64,000 nt of DNA from Vibrio sp. Isolate34 (GCF_022397915.1 NZ_JAKEUO010000013.1:62460-126459); one strand, 5' to 3'; numbered from the stretch's first letter, positions 9,180 through 17,728 are shown. Program-made: numbers and translations. The notes: generated by a model not told the origin, from the letters alone.

Positions 9180-9512
9180 TTACTTTCGAGTGTTGAACAT
9201 TTTCTTGGTCTCTTTTTCTGACCAGAAGTTAATGTTGAATTGTGCGTCGTCACTCAGCTCTACGCGATGCCAATATTGAGGTGGACTAGTGGCAAATTGT
9301 CCAGCTTCAATCGTGATAACACTTTCTGGTTCTGTTGCTTCTGCATCAGCAAAACCATAGAAGGTCACCGTGCCTTCCATTACGCAGATCTGACCGAATA
9401 CACCTTCTGCCGTATTGTGATGGTTAAGCAGCGCTGCTGGGATGTTGTCTGTAGTGAAAAACGGTGTTGAACGTTGGATTTTCCAATGTGACGGAATACG
9501 TAAATGACTCAT
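9180..9512 (-). CDS. DUF1971 / YeaR-TehB-like cupin domain protein
   Basis: A 110-residue single-domain protein of the DUF1971 family: PFFTTDNIPAALLNHHNTAEGVFGQI, then a beta-rich cupin-like core with GTVTFYGFAD, AGQFATSPPQYWHRVEL and FNINFWSE. Histidines in NHHNT and YWHRVE are in positions that bind metal in small cupins. The E. coli relative YeaR is expressed under nitrate/nitrite or nitric-oxide stress, and the domain is also found with tellurite-resistance TehB. The biochemical role is not established. It lies 62 bases downstream of fpr on the same strand, so co-transcription is plausible. A good AGAGG ribosome-binding site precedes the ATG. Confidence 0.8.
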   Translation of the reverse strand: MSHLRIPSHWKIQRSTPFFTTDNIPAALLNHHNTAEGVFGQICVMEGTVTFYGFADAEATEPESVITIEAGQFATSPPQYWHRVELSDDAQFNINFWSEKETKKMFNTRK

Positions 9513-9574
9513 ATAAAACCTCTTGTCTGACAGTTCTTTGAAATGGGTACGTCTATGTTGTAGGTGAGCAACCT

Positions 9575-10375
9575 TTACCAGTAGTTCTCGCTACTGAATT
9601 GACCAGGCTTTCTGCGCAAGTGTTTTTCGAAACCTAAGCTGGTTAGCGCTTCACTTGTGTCACGAACCATTTGCGGATTGCCGCAAAGGTAGAAGAAGCT
9701 GCAGGTTTGATTGAAAGCGACAGACGCGGCTTGCTCAAGGTCGCCTCCAAGTAACAAGCTTGGGATTCGTCCGCGCAAAGTTCCGGTGACTGATTCTCTA
9801 GAAATAATTGGCACATATTTAAGCTTCCCTTGAAAGTGATCGACGAGTTGAGTGATACGGTCTCGATAAGTCAGGTCTTGTTCTGTTCTTACTGCATGAA
9901 CCAGTACAAGGTTTTTGAATGAAGAGGCTTTGTCTGAAGCCAACTCATTCTGTTGTATCTGCATGCTCTCAAGCATTGAGATAAATGGGCCAACCGCGGT
10001 TCCGGTTGAAAGCATCCATAGATCGTCGGCGATCTCCGGGATCTCATCCAATGTCATGAAGCCGCTTGGGTCTTTGCCGACAAATATGTCATCGCCTGCC
10101 TTCAATTCATGAAGCTGAGGAGAGAGCTGACCGTTTTGATCCTTAATAATCAAAAACTCTAGATGCTGATGACCCTGCTCATGCTCCGGCGCATTCACCA
10201 TGGAATAAGCACGTCTCACGAACTCATCCTCACTATTGAGCAAACCGAGCTTAGTAAACTGACCCGCCTGATAAGGGGAAACAGGAGCACTGACTTGGAG
10301 TGAGAATAATTGATCTGTCCATTCTGTCTTGTGTAGGACTTTTCCGGTTACCAAACCATGAGGAATATCTGTCAT
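9575..10375 (-). CDS. fpr: ferredoxin/flavodoxin--NADP+ reductase
   Basis: A protein of 266 residues with a FAD-binding barrel (RRAYSMVNAPEH) and a NADP-binding Rossmann part (STGTAVGPFISML, FFYLCGNPQMV). It ends in the subclass hallmark LRRKPGQFSSENYW; the terminal aromatic residue stacks on FAD. It moves electrons between NADPH and flavodoxin or ferredoxin in the cytoplasm and in E. coli belongs to the superoxide response. I chose ATG 10375 because AAAGGTG lies 5 bases upstream and the length is then close to E. coli Fpr (248). An in-frame ATG at 10420 would add 15 residues. The upstream region holds a near-palindrome that could be a redox- or electrophile-responsive operator. Confidence 0.92.
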   Translation of the reverse strand: MTDIPHGLVTGKVLHKTEWTDQLFSLQVSAPVSPYQAGQFTKLGLLNSEDEFVRRAYSMVNAPEHEQGHQHLEFLIIKDQNGQLSPQLHELKAGDDIFVGKDPSGFMTLDEIPEIADDLWMLSTGTAVGPFISMLESMQIQQNELASDKASSFKNLVLVHAVRTEQDLTYRDRITQLVDHFQGKLKYVPIISRESVTGTLRGRIPSLLLGGDLEQAASVAFNQTCSFFYLCGNPQMVRDTSEALTSLGFEKHLRRKPGQFSSENYW

Positions 10376-10714
10376 ATCATCACCTTTAAGAAGAGAAGTT
10401 ATCTCATTAAGGATACTCAACTATTTACACTTTGGAGTTGCATGTAGCATGCCAATAATGAGAATGCTTATCAATACTGGCTTAAGGGTTGAAATTAATT
10501 GTTTTTGTGTCAAAAAGACCTTTCTACCAATTGGTCTAAATGACTCATATATGTATTTATTGTTTGCGTAGGGCGTTGTTTTAGGGGATCTAGAGCCGAG
10601 CTTTATCAAAGTCTGCAGAGTGGTTTGACCCCTGAAGTATTGCACTAATAACTAAAGAGAATAATTTACAGATGCGTATAATGGCGGCTTTCGATCTCAA
10701 TATAGCCGTGTTTT
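10376..10714. other. divergent intergenic region fpr / acyltransferase
   Basis: This holds the promoters of two divergent genes and the palindrome at 10522–10539. A 74-codon open frame on the minus strand (10421–10645) has no ribosome-binding site, is basic with no recognisable domain and covers the promoter area, so I do not call it a gene. Confidence 0.5.
10522..10539. promoter_or_regulatory. palindrome resembling a TetR-family (NemR-type) operator
   Basis: The 10-base perfect palindrome ACCAATTGGT (10526–10535) sits inside TTCTACCAATTGGTCTAA. On the minus strand it reads TTAGACC-AATT-GGTAGAA, close to the TAGACC-N4-GGTCTA form I associate with NemR-like repressors. It is about 150 bases upstream of fpr and 180 bases upstream of the divergent acyltransferase gene. 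The regulator is a guess. Confidence 0.3.
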
Positions 10715-11659
10715 ATGCTTGATAATCTTCGTATGGCCTTGAACGTGTTGTTCGTGACCATCAATACCGCAATGACTGCGTTTTCCGTGAGCTTCTTTGG
10801 CCTCATCAAACTGATCTTGCCAATCTCTGTTGTGCAAAAGTCGTGTACTCGTTTAGCTAACTTCACATTCTGGTGTTGGGCTTCGCTCAATCTTTGGATG
10901 TTAAATGTGAATAATGACATCGAGTGGCAAGTGGAAGGCGGGGAAGATATCTCGACTAAGCAGTGGTATTTGATGATGTCGAACCACCTGAGCTGGGCGG
11001 ATATTGTGATTTTGTCTTCTATCTTGAAAGACAAGATGCCGATGACCAAGTTCTTCCTTAAGCATGAACTGCTGTATGTACCTTTTGTTGGCTTGGCCTG
11101 CTGGGGCTTGGATATGCCGTTCATGCGACGTCACTCACGTGAATTTTTACTGCGCAACCCAGAGCGTCGCAATGATGATTTCGATGCCATCAACAAAGCG
11201 TGTACTAAGTTCAAGCTAGCGCCGACAACATTGGTTAACTTTGTGGAAGGAACGCGTGCTAACCACGACAAACTGGCGACAGCGAAAACCCCTTACCGAC
11301 ACCTATTGAAGCCGAAAACCGGCGGTGTGGCGTTTGCTCTCTCTGCAATGGGCTCAATCTTAGATGGTATCGTGGATGTCACATTGGCTTACCCTGAAAA
11401 CCAAGTTTCTCCATTTGAAGATATGCTGAAAGGCAAAATGACCAAGGTGGTGGTACGAATTAAATTGCACCCGATGGACGAGAACGTAAACGGTAATTAC
11501 TTTGAAGATAAGGCGTTTAAACGTCGCTTTCACAGTTGGCTGAACAACACGTGGAAAGAGAAAGACGCCTATCTTGATACGGTTTATGGGGTTGATACGC
11601 CCTCTGAGGTTGAAACGACTGATGAGCCAGATGCGGTTCATAAGAAACAAGAACAGTAA
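10715..11659 (+). CDS. YihG-like 1-acyl-glycerol-3-phosphate acyltransferase family protein
   Basis: A 314-residue inner-membrane protein. One or two hydrophobic N-terminal helices (about residues 5–45) are followed by the acyltransferase domain with the catalytic NHxxxxD block SNHLSWADIV (about 89–98), the substrate motif FVEGTR (about 184–189) and KPKTGGVAFALSAMG (about 205–219). This matches the E. coli YihG/YihG-like lysophospholipid acyltransferase subgroup, in both length (about 310) and motif spacing. Members acylate lysophosphatidic acid or a related lipid. The C-terminus is acidic and disordered. The gene appears single and shares a bidirectional terminator with trmK. Confidence 0.85.
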   Translation: MLDNLRMALNVLFVTINTAMTAFSVSFFGLIKLILPISVVQKSCTRLANFTFWCWASLNLWMLNVNNDIEWQVEGGEDISTKQWYLMMSNHLSWADIVILSSILKDKMPMTKFFLKHELLYVPFVGLACWGLDMPFMRRHSREFLLRNPERRNDDFDAINKACTKFKLAPTTLVNFVEGTRANHDKLATAKTPYRHLLKPKTGGVAFALSAMGSILDGIVDVTLAYPENQVSPFEDMLKGKMTKVVVRIKLHPMDENVNGNYFEDKAFKRRFHSWLNNTWKEKDAYLDTVYGVDTPSEVETTDEPDAVHKKQEQ

Positions 11660-11682
11660 ATTCAACCAAATCGACAACATTT

Positions 11683-11718
11683 AAAATGCCGATAGCTCAT
11701 TGAGCTATCGGCATTTTT
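11683..11718. terminator. bidirectional terminator between the acyltransferase gene and trmK
   Basis: ATGCCGATAGCTCA (11686–11699) pairs with TGAGCTATCGGCAT (11701–11714), with A-rich sequence on the left and TTTTATT on the right. It lies between two convergent genes. Confidence 0.8.
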
Positions 11719-11768
11719 ATTGAATTGGGTTTATCAGAGGTAAACGAGAGAGTTAGTGCTTACTAGCG

Positions 11769-12491
11769 TTAAATGGCTTGGTACGCATCAATGATGTGTT
11801 TAACTTCACTAGGCTTACCTTGCTTCTCTTGGCCTTGATGAATACGTAAGTAGTGCTGCAGCGTTTTGGCTTTGTACTGCTGAGATACCTTCATTTGTTC
11901 ATCACAACTCGGCGTCCAGATCTTGTCACCCACGTTTGATATCTCACTAACCGATCGGCTCTTTTCAGCTTCGCCTAAGTTATTGCTGACCAATAAAATT
12001 TCGTAGTAGCGGCGGTTCTCTTCAATCAACACTTCATCAATAAGACCGAATTTGAGCGATTTTAAATGACTTCTTAGTTCGAATTGTTGATGCACAGGGC
12101 ACAGCAAAAAATCGATCGCTTTGTCTGGGTGTTGACGGTGAATATCATCGACTAGTTTCTGAGTCAGATCGCCACCCACACCCGCTATGATAACCAAGTG
12201 TTTGCCAGTGTGCTTTTCCAATGGAATCTTTGCGACATCTAGGCAGTAAACTTGCCATTGGCTAGTGACCTTTTGCTCTACCGTTTCACCTTGGGGAAAG
12301 TAACGCGTTAGCTTGCCTTCCAATTCACTCATCAGAGACGGGACAATATCGACAAAGTGAATCTGAGGGGCTTTGTTATCCGACAACAGTTGAACACCCA
12401 AGAAGCCGTGATCACAGCAACAATCCCAAATGTGTTGGTAGTCATTGCTGACAAGGGAGTGGAGAGTTTGCAGTCGGTTACTTAGCTTCAT
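11769..12491 (-). CDS. trmK: tRNA (adenine22-N1)-methyltransferase family protein
   Basis: A 240-residue protein of the TrmK/YqfN family (COG2384). It begins KLSNRLQTLHSLVSNDYQHIWDCCCDHGFLGVQLL, where DCCCDHGFLG corresponds to the S-adenosylmethionine-binding loop, and continues with HFVDIVPSLM, VIIAGVGGDL and FLLCPVHQQFELR. The family methylates N1 of adenine 22 in the D-loop of certain tRNAs; the Vibrio branch is more divergent than the Bacillus enzyme. It is cytoplasmic and single. The SAM fold is clear, while the tRNA target is inferred from family. Confidence 0.78.
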   Translation of the reverse strand: MKLSNRLQTLHSLVSNDYQHIWDCCCDHGFLGVQLLSDNKAPQIHFVDIVPSLMSELEGKLTRYFPQGETVEQKVTSQWQVYCLDVAKIPLEKHTGKHLVIIAGVGGDLTQKLVDDIHRQHPDKAIDFLLCPVHQQFELRSHLKSLKFGLIDEVLIEENRRYYEILLVSNNLGEAEKSRSVSEISNVGDKIWTPSCDEQMKVSQQYKAKTLQHYLRIHQGQEKQGKPSEVKHIIDAYQAI

Positions 12492-12555
12492 AAGGCTCGC
12501 GTCGTTGGAAAGATGAGATTGTCGTGTTGAACGCGCATTGTAATGACTTTCTATA

Positions 12556-12593
12556 AAAACAAAAGCACCTAGGGTATGAATCCCAGGTGCTTT
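12556..12593 (-). terminator. rho-independent terminator of glgX
   Basis: On the minus strand AAAGCACCTGGG pairs with CCCTAGGTGCTTT (one bulge or mismatch), followed by TGTTTTTA. It lies about 45 bases after the glgX stop. Confidence 0.75.
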
Positions 12594-12634
12594 GTTGTTA
12601 TCGGTATCTAGAGAATAGTAATCGTACGAGTTGA

Positions 12635-14632
12635 TTAAACTGGTGTTAGATGAGTGATTAAGCTGGTCTTAGTCTTGTTAGGCGAATAATGCAAAATAGC
12701 CATCGAAGTTGGCGATAACAGCATTTCACCTTCAGCATGACCCGGTTTTACATTTCTCAGATTGGTATCACAAATGGTCACCCAGTTTTGATCGCGATCC
12801 TTAGGTAATACGAAGCGTGCAGGGGCGTTGGTTTGGTTGATGAGATAAATCAGTTCGTCGCCGTCTTTGCCGATACCAAGATGCAGTGCTACTGAACTTA
12901 AGCGGTTCCAATCATCATGCTCCATCAGCGTGCCATCGACACGGCTCCAGAAGATACGGTTAGAGTTACGTTTTTCACCACTGAATGCCTTGATAAATGG
13001 CACCATGTATTGCTGACGAGCAGATATCATTTCCGATAGCCAAGTCTTGAAGTACATCTTACGCTCTGAATCTTCCCAGTTAAGCCAACTCGTTTCCCCA
13101 TCTTGGCAGTAAGCGTTGTTGTTACCCTTTTGAGTATGGGATAACACATCTGCTGTCAGGATATGCGGAATACCGAAGGCAAACAGCAGGCTCGCCATGA
13201 AGTTACGTTTCTGCTTTTCACGGGTTGCAATAACCAATAGGTTTTCGGTCTCGCCCTCTACACCGTAGTTTTCAGAACGGTTATCTCCGTGCCCATCGCG
13301 GTTGTTCTCACCATTTTCTTCGTTGTGCTTGTGCTTGTACGAAACAAGATCTTGCATGGTGAAGCCGTCATGGTAAGTGATGTAGTTAACGGTCAGTTTG
13401 TACGGCCAGTGTGCTGCGCTGTAGATATCGCGAGATCCCATCAAGCGAGTTGCAAACTCTTTCAAGTAGCCTTGATCACCGCGCCAGAAGCTACGTGTGA
13501 TATCACGCAGTTTGTCGTTACATTCATTCCAACCTAGCGGGAAATTACCCACTTGATAACCATTAGGGCCAATATCCCACGGTTCTGCGATTAACTTGGT
13601 TTCTTTGAGTACAGGATCTTGAGCAACGGCTTTAAAGAAAGCAGCCTCTGGGTTGTAGTTGTCACCTTCGCGCCCCAGTGTTGCTGCTAAATCAAAACGG
13701 AAGCCGTCAACTTGGAACTCACTTACCCAGTAACGTAGCGTATCCATGACTAAGTTGAGTGCAGGCTGGTGGGTGAGGTCGACTGTATTGCCGCAACCTG
13801 TGAAGTTCGCGTAATGACAACCATGTTTGATGTAGTAGCGGCTATCTAGCGCTTTTAGGTTGAAGGTTGTACCGCCTTCACCACCTTCTGCGGTGTGGTT
13901 GTAGACAACGTCGAGAATGACTTCGATGCCATTGCGGTGCAGCTCACGAATCGCAGTCTTAAGTTCAGTAACCGCGTCTTTCTCTGCATAGCGAGGGTCT
14001 GGCACCATGAATAGATATGGGTTGTATCCCCAATAGTTCACTTTCCCCATATCCAATAGGTGAGGTTCGTGCATACATGCAGCAATAGGTAAAAGTTGTA
14101 GAGAGTTGATGTTTTGCTGTTTGTAGAACGCAAGCATTTCAGGGCTGACTAATCCCAAGTAACGGCCTTTAGTGTTGGTCTCTACTTCTGGATGAAGTTG
14201 AGATAAGCCTTTTACATGGGTTTCAAATAGAACGGTCTCTTCACGGCTAATTCGCGGCTTTTCCACGTCTTGCCAATCGAAGGTATCATCGACAACGACA
14301 CATTTCGCCATCGCAAAGCTTTTCTCATTGCTATAGGGCGTAACGTAATCGAGCGGTTCGCTTATTGCTTTCGCGTACGGGTCTGAAAGCAGGATAGGGC
14401 CATTGTCTGTTTCAGCAATGAAACCGTATTTTTGTCCTGCTTTAATATCTTCAATAAATACATATCTGATATCAGCGTATTCATTTTCCAATTTATAAGT
14501 CGTGAATTCATCGTTCTCATCAAAAAGAGCGAGAGAGAGAGATTTACAGTCAGGAGAATAAATTGAGAAGTTGCAGCCAGTGTTACCTAGCGTTGCGCCT
14601 AGCGGATAAGGGCGAGCGAGCGTTCTAGTCAT
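12635..14632 (-). CDS. glgX: glycogen debranching enzyme (isoamylase-type, GH13)
   Basis: A 665-residue cytoplasmic enzyme. The N-terminal CBM48 beta domain (about 8–115, PYPLGATLGNTGCNFSIYSP) is followed by the GH13 barrel with Asp314 (VDGFRFDLAA), Glu350 (LIAEPWDIG) and Asp422 (TYHDGFTMQD) as catalytic residues. The isoamylase-type segment VVYNHTAEGGEGG is at 242–254. GlgX hydrolyses alpha-1,6 branches of phosphorylase-limit dextrins, so it works with GlgP and MalQ encoded 34 kb away. It is divergent from the maltoporin gene with a 434-bp shared control region, which suggests joint maltodextrin control. Length is normal (about 657 in E. coli). Trehalose-operon TreX is the alternative but has no supporting neighbours. 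Confidence 0.93.
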   Translation of the reverse strand: MTRTLARPYPLGATLGNTGCNFSIYSPDCKSLSLALFDENDEFTTYKLENEYADIRYVFIEDIKAGQKYGFIAETDNGPILLSDPYAKAISEPLDYVTPYSNEKSFAMAKCVVVDDTFDWQDVEKPRISREETVLFETHVKGLSQLHPEVETNTKGRYLGLVSPEMLAFYKQQNINSLQLLPIAACMHEPHLLDMGKVNYWGYNPYLFMVPDPRYAEKDAVTELKTAIRELHRNGIEVILDVVYNHTAEGGEGGTTFNLKALDSRYYIKHGCHYANFTGCGNTVDLTHQPALNLVMDTLRYWVSEFQVDGFRFDLAATLGREGDNYNPEAAFFKAVAQDPVLKETKLIAEPWDIGPNGYQVGNFPLGWNECNDKLRDITRSFWRGDQGYLKEFATRLMGSRDIYSAAHWPYKLTVNYITYHDGFTMQDLVSYKHKHNEENGENNRDGHGDNRSENYGVEGETENLLVIATREKQKRNFMASLLFAFGIPHILTADVLSHTQKGNNNAYCQDGETSWLNWEDSERKMYFKTWLSEMISARQQYMVPFIKAFSGEKRNSNRIFWSRVDGTLMEHDDWNRLSSVALHLGIGKDGDELIYLINQTNAPARFVLPKDRDQNWVTICDTNLRNVKPGHAEGEMLLSPTSMAILHYSPNKTKTSLITHLTPV

Positions 14633-14760
14633 TGCTTGATTTCTTGTTCGTTTATCAACATCAGTGAACTATAAGTAAAAAGCTTTGTCCCAGTAAGGTC
14701 AAGCAACTTCACAGAATAATTATGGTTAAAAAAATAATTCACCGATGAAGTTCAAATTAT

Positions 14761-14782
14761 ATATTTGAAGTAGATCTCACTT
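14761..14782. promoter_or_regulatory. CRP-like site upstream of the maltoporin gene
   Basis: TTTGA-AGTAGA-TCTCA fits TGTGA-N6-TCACA at 8 of 10 core positions. It lies about 285 bases upstream of the maltoporin start and 130 upstream of glgX. cAMP control of maltodextrin genes is known in enterics; here it is inferred. Confidence 0.35.
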
Positions 14783-14812
14783 AAGGTGAATAATTAGATC
14801 TGAGTGCTGTCT

Positions 14813-14937
14813 ACTCCTCCTAGATTAAGTGATCTACCTCTTTAAAACACCATTCTGTATATTTTCTACTCCCCTCTAGTCCCCCTTAATTTAGTTAGGG
14901 GTGGAGGAAGTCAAACTTGTCATCCCCTCTTAATATT
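14813..14937. promoter_or_regulatory. cluster of candidate MalT boxes
   Basis: Compared with the enteric MalT box GGGGA(T/G)GAGG, four candidates are visible. Two CTACTCC-type boxes are CTACTCCTCC at 14811–14820 and CTACTCCCCT at 14867–14876, reading GGAGGAGTAG and AGGGGAGTAG on the minus strand. GGGGTGGAGG lies at 14898–14907 on the plus strand. TCATCCCC at 14930–14937 reads GGGGATGA on the minus strand. Several boxes in mixed orientation are usual for MalT promoters. Similar motifs recur upstream of pulA, the amylase gene and glgP. Confidence 0.45.
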
Positions 14938-15066
14938 GACCCCGTTGAAACGAATCAGGGGAAACCCTAAACCTCTCTATCTTACGACTACCATTACTGC
15001 CTTTGGTTGCCGCAAGAGAGCAAAAATATAAAAACCTAAAATAAATCGTCCTTAATGGAGTTAAGA

Positions 15067-16275
15067 ATGAAAAAAGTAAGTTTGATTGCTGCTGCAGTGG
15101 CAACTACATTAGCTGCTGGCTCTGCGTTCGCTGTAGATTTTAATGGCTACATGCGTGCTGGTACTGGTATTAGCGGAAATGATGGTGGTGACGTTTCATT
15201 CATGAAGAATGGTATTGGCCGTCTAGGTAATGAAAACGACAACTATTCTGAGTTTGGCTTGGCTGAAGAACTAAAAACTGGTGAGCAAACTTGGCGTTTA
15301 GAGTCAATGATTGCTTCTGGTGCTGATGGCGCGAATGGTTGGGAAGACGGTGACTTTAACGTTGCTCAGTTCGCTGTTAAAGCAAAAGGCGTTCTATCTT
15401 TCGATGAAGAAGCGACTCTTTGGGCTGGTAAAACATACTACCAACGTAAAGACATCCACATTACTGACTTCTACTTCCTAAATACATCTGGTACTGGTGG
15501 TGGTATCGAAAATATTTCAGTTGGTAACCAAAAACTTTCTTTAGCAATTATTCAAGATGGCGAAGATGAGAACGGTGCTGGTTACATGGCTGATGCTCGC
15601 CTAGCGAATATCGGTCTATGGGAAGATGCTAGTTTAGAGCTTGGTGTTGTTTACAATTTCGGTACTGAAAATAAGAATGGCAAATACGATGGTGATGATG
15701 GTCTACTTGCTACAGGTATTATCCACCAAGGTATGAGCAATGGCTTTAACCAAACTGTCGTTCAAGTAGGTACGGCTGGTTACGGCGTTCAAATGGCTAA
15801 CTTCTGGGGTTCAGGCGCGTACTATGATCGCTCTGGCGCTCAAGATGATGGTTTTGGTTACCGTATTCTTAACTGGGGTGTAATGAACCTAGGCGAATCA
15901 TGGGAAATGGGTCACCAACTTGCATACCTATCAGGTTCAGACCTAGGTATTGATAAGCATGATTCAAGCCAATACTCTATCGTGGCTCGTCCAATGTATA
16001 AGTGGAACGACACAATGCGTACTATCTTCGAAGCTGGCTATAACGCTGGTGAAGTAGACAACGTTGACTTCGGTGGTGCTAAATTTACTGTTGCTCAAGC
16101 ATGGGCAATGGGTGACAGCTTCTGGGCTCGTCCTGAAATCCGTGTATACGGTAGCTACTTGATGGATCTAGAAAACGATTCATTCGGTGAAGTTAAAGAT
16201 GACAACGGTGTTGTTACTGGTCAAGGTGCAGACAACGACTTCGTTGTTGGTATCCAAGTTGAAGCTTGGTGGTAA
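15067..16275 (+). CDS. lamB: maltoporin (LamB-family outer-membrane channel)
   Basis: A precursor of 402 residues. Residues 1–22 are a signal peptide ending in the cleavage motif SAFA. The mature barrel begins VDFNGYMRAGTGISG and ends with the outer-membrane sorting signal VGIQVEAWW (terminal aromatic Trp). FNGYMRAG near the start and alternating aromatic beta-strands (AQAWAMGDSFWARPEIRVYGSYL) are typical of LamB. It lets maltose and maltodextrins diffuse through the outer membrane. I use ATG 15067 because the signal peptide starts MKKVS; an ATG at 15055 adds only four residues. malM follows after 164 bases. A terminator between them means malM probably needs readthrough. Confidence 0.94.
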   Translation: MKKVSLIAAAVATTLAAGSAFAVDFNGYMRAGTGISGNDGGDVSFMKNGIGRLGNENDNYSEFGLAEELKTGEQTWRLESMIASGADGANGWEDGDFNVAQFAVKAKGVLSFDEEATLWAGKTYYQRKDIHITDFYFLNTSGTGGGIENISVGNQKLSLAIIQDGEDENGAGYMADARLANIGLWEDASLELGVVYNFGTENKNGKYDGDDGLLATGIIHQGMSNGFNQTVVQVGTAGYGVQMANFWGSGAYYDRSGAQDDGFGYRILNWGVMNLGESWEMGHQLAYLSGSDLGIDKHDSSQYSIVARPMYKWNDTMRTIFEAGYNAGEVDNVDFGGAKFTVAQAWAMGDSFWARPEIRVYGSYLMDLENDSFGEVKDDNGVVTGQGADNDFVVGIQVEAWW

Positions 16276-16310
16276 GCCACTTAGCTTAAAATCCTAAACT
16301 GTCCTAATTC

Positions 16311-16338
16311 ATAGCCGGCTTGCGTCGGCTATTTTTTT
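16311..16338 (+). terminator. rho-independent terminator after lamB
   Basis: ATAGCCG (16311–16317) pairs with CGGCTAT (16326–16332) and runs into a long T tract. It may attenuate transcription into malM. Confidence 0.8.
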
Positions 16339-16439
16339 AAGGAATGTACAAATAAATTGATCGTTCCCTAGGTGAATAGTTCTCTTTGTGGTAATTAAAG
16401 TGAGTAAATTTCTTAAAAAAATAACAAAAAGGAAGGGTT

Positions 16440-17270
16440 ATGTATTTTAAAGCTCTAATGTTGAGCGGCTGTGTTGCGTTGGCCGGTTGTCAATCTGCAC
16501 AAGTAGTCGAGCAAGTGCAAGTGGCACAGGCTGAACAAGTTAACTCTATTGCTGGTCTTCAATTTGCCCCGATGAAGCTTCCAAGCTCCGCTATTTTCGA
16601 TGTAACACCAAATAGCCAAGTATTAAACTATCAAGGAATAAACAGTCCTGTAGTAGCGATTGAATTGCCTGCAGATCGCGGTGAGTATTCGATTAATATC
16701 ACGAGCATTATCGGTGACACAGCGTTTGTTCCAAATGCGGTTATCTATGACGAAAACGGTCGTGAGCTAGAGCGTTATGGTAAAGAGAGCTTCGAGTATG
16801 CTAAACCAAGATTACACTTGGGGAACCGTCTCGTTGCAGAAAACGATTTCTACCCACCGACAACAGCAAAATCAGTTTATTTAGTTATCTATACAGATCA
16901 AAACGATCTGGAAGGTTTTACTGATGTGATCCATCCTGCCCGTTTGGATGCAGAAGCTCGTGGTAACTACTTACCAGAAGTAAAAGATATCCCAATTCCA
17001 AATGCTAATGTCGGTAAGATAGAAGTGACTATCGATAAAACGAGCTTCTTCTCAATTGGTTCATCAAACAGTGAATCTAACGCTAAACCAGCGGCAGCAG
17101 TTAAGGTTGAGACAATTCAACCAGAAACACAAACTTACTACCATAATGCAATTCAAACAGCAGTAAGTGAAGACAATATTCCTAAAGCTCTTAGCTTATT
17201 AGATGAAGCAAAAGCACTCGGTATTGAAGGCGCGCAAGAAGCCTTTGTGCGAGCCGTAAACGCCAAGTAA
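16440..17270 (+). CDS. malM: MalM-like maltose-operon protein, probable lipoprotein
   Basis: A 276-residue exported protein with the MalM core: GLQFAPMKLPSSAIFDVTPNSQVL near residues 40–60, then SYTI-like beta strands and YLVIYTDQNDLEG near 141–153. The C-terminus has a short helical AEAKALGIEGAQEA-type region. The N-terminus has a short hydrophobic stretch ending in the lipobox ALAGC, with Cys17, so it is probably lipid-anchored rather than freely periplasmic like E. coli MalM. The residue after Cys is Gln, consistent with outer-membrane sorting. Function of MalM is not settled; it always follows lamB. Here it follows lamB too, 164 bases downstream. Confidence 0.85.
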   Translation: MYFKALMLSGCVALAGCQSAQVVEQVQVAQAEQVNSIAGLQFAPMKLPSSAIFDVTPNSQVLNYQGINSPVVAIELPADRGEYSINITSIIGDTAFVPNAVIYDENGRELERYGKESFEYAKPRLHLGNRLVAENDFYPPTTAKSVYLVIYTDQNDLEGFTDVIHPARLDAEARGNYLPEVKDIPIPNANVGKIEVTIDKTSFFSIGSSNSESNAKPAAAVKVETIQPETQTYYHNAIQTAVSEDNIPKALSLLDEAKALGIEGAQEAFVRAVNAK

Positions 17271-17279
17271 TATAGATAA

Positions 17280-17343
17280 AGGGTTCCTTTAAAAGTGCAA
17301 TGCTTGTAAGTTAAGCATCGGTTAGCATCTTCTAAGGAACCCT
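17280..17343. repeat. long-range stem-loop after malM
   Basis: AGGGTTCCTT (17280–17289) pairs exactly with AAGGAACCCT (17334–17343). Inside it TGCTT (17301–17305) pairs with AAGCA (17313–17317). No U-run follows. It lies between the convergent malM and the small secreted protein gene, and may end or stabilise either transcript. Confidence 0.45.
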
Positions 17344-17372
17344 ATCGAATACCGCTTTAACGTATATCCTTT

Positions 17373-17702
17373 TTATTTGCAATGTTCAGCAACTTTCTCG
17401 CCTAAAGGGACTTCTGTATTTACGCATTTTGATACGTGACCAGTAGTCGTTTCCCCTGCTTTATTCGTTTCCATATATTGATCAATACTACCATTGCTTT
17501 CAAGTGTTTGCAGTGCCTGTTTATGCGTGGCATTTTCAGCTTGTATTTGTTGCGTTGTTGCAGTGGTGGGAGTATGTGCCTGGGCGCGAGCAGCGTCAGT
17601 AGACTCTACAAGATCAGTGGTATTAGCCAAAGCCATTCCGCTCATCAATGCTGTAGTCACGATGCCCATTTGGATGGTTTTGATGATATGTTTACGGTTC
17701 AT
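17373..17702 (-). CDS. small secreted protein of unknown function
   Basis: The predicted product has 109 residues. A basic N-terminus and hydrophobic core (about residues 8–26, ending GMALA) form a clear signal peptide. The mature part is Thr/Ala/Gln-rich and helical (TTATTQQIQAENATHKQALQTLESNGS), with two cysteines near the C-terminus (SKCVNTEVPL and EHCK) that could form one disulfide in the periplasm. No family was recognised. ATG 17702 is chosen over an ATG 18 bases upstream because an AGGAAAA ribosome-binding site precedes it and the signal peptide then has normal length. It is monocistronic, with a hairpin in its leader. Confidence 0.6.
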   Translation of the reverse strand: MNRKHIIKTIQMGIVTTALMSGMALANTTDLVESTDAARAQAHTPTTATTQQIQAENATHKQALQTLESNGSIDQYMETNKAGETTTGHVSKCVNTEVPLGEKVAEHCK

Positions 17703-17728
17703 GGAAGTTTTCCTAATCAAAATTTAAC

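Larger units (their letters stand above)
14633..15066. other. divergent control region glgX / maltoporin
   Basis: A 434-bp intergenic region rich in C-runs and G-runs that look like MalT boxes. It also contains a CRP-like site. No gene or small RNA was recognised in it. See the individual site entries. Confidence 0.6.

Noticed and set aside
10421-10645. 74-codon frame upstream of fpr
   Set aside because: No ribosome-binding site, no domain, and it occupies the promoter region between divergent genes.
14771-14790. Second CRP site (TCAC...GTGA dyad) near glgX
   Set aside because: The half-sites point outward (TCACTTAAGGTGA), opposite to the CRP consensus.
17280-17343. Rho-independent terminator after malM
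   Set aside because: The outer stem is perfect but encloses 44 bases and has no T-run on either strand; recorded as a repeat instead.
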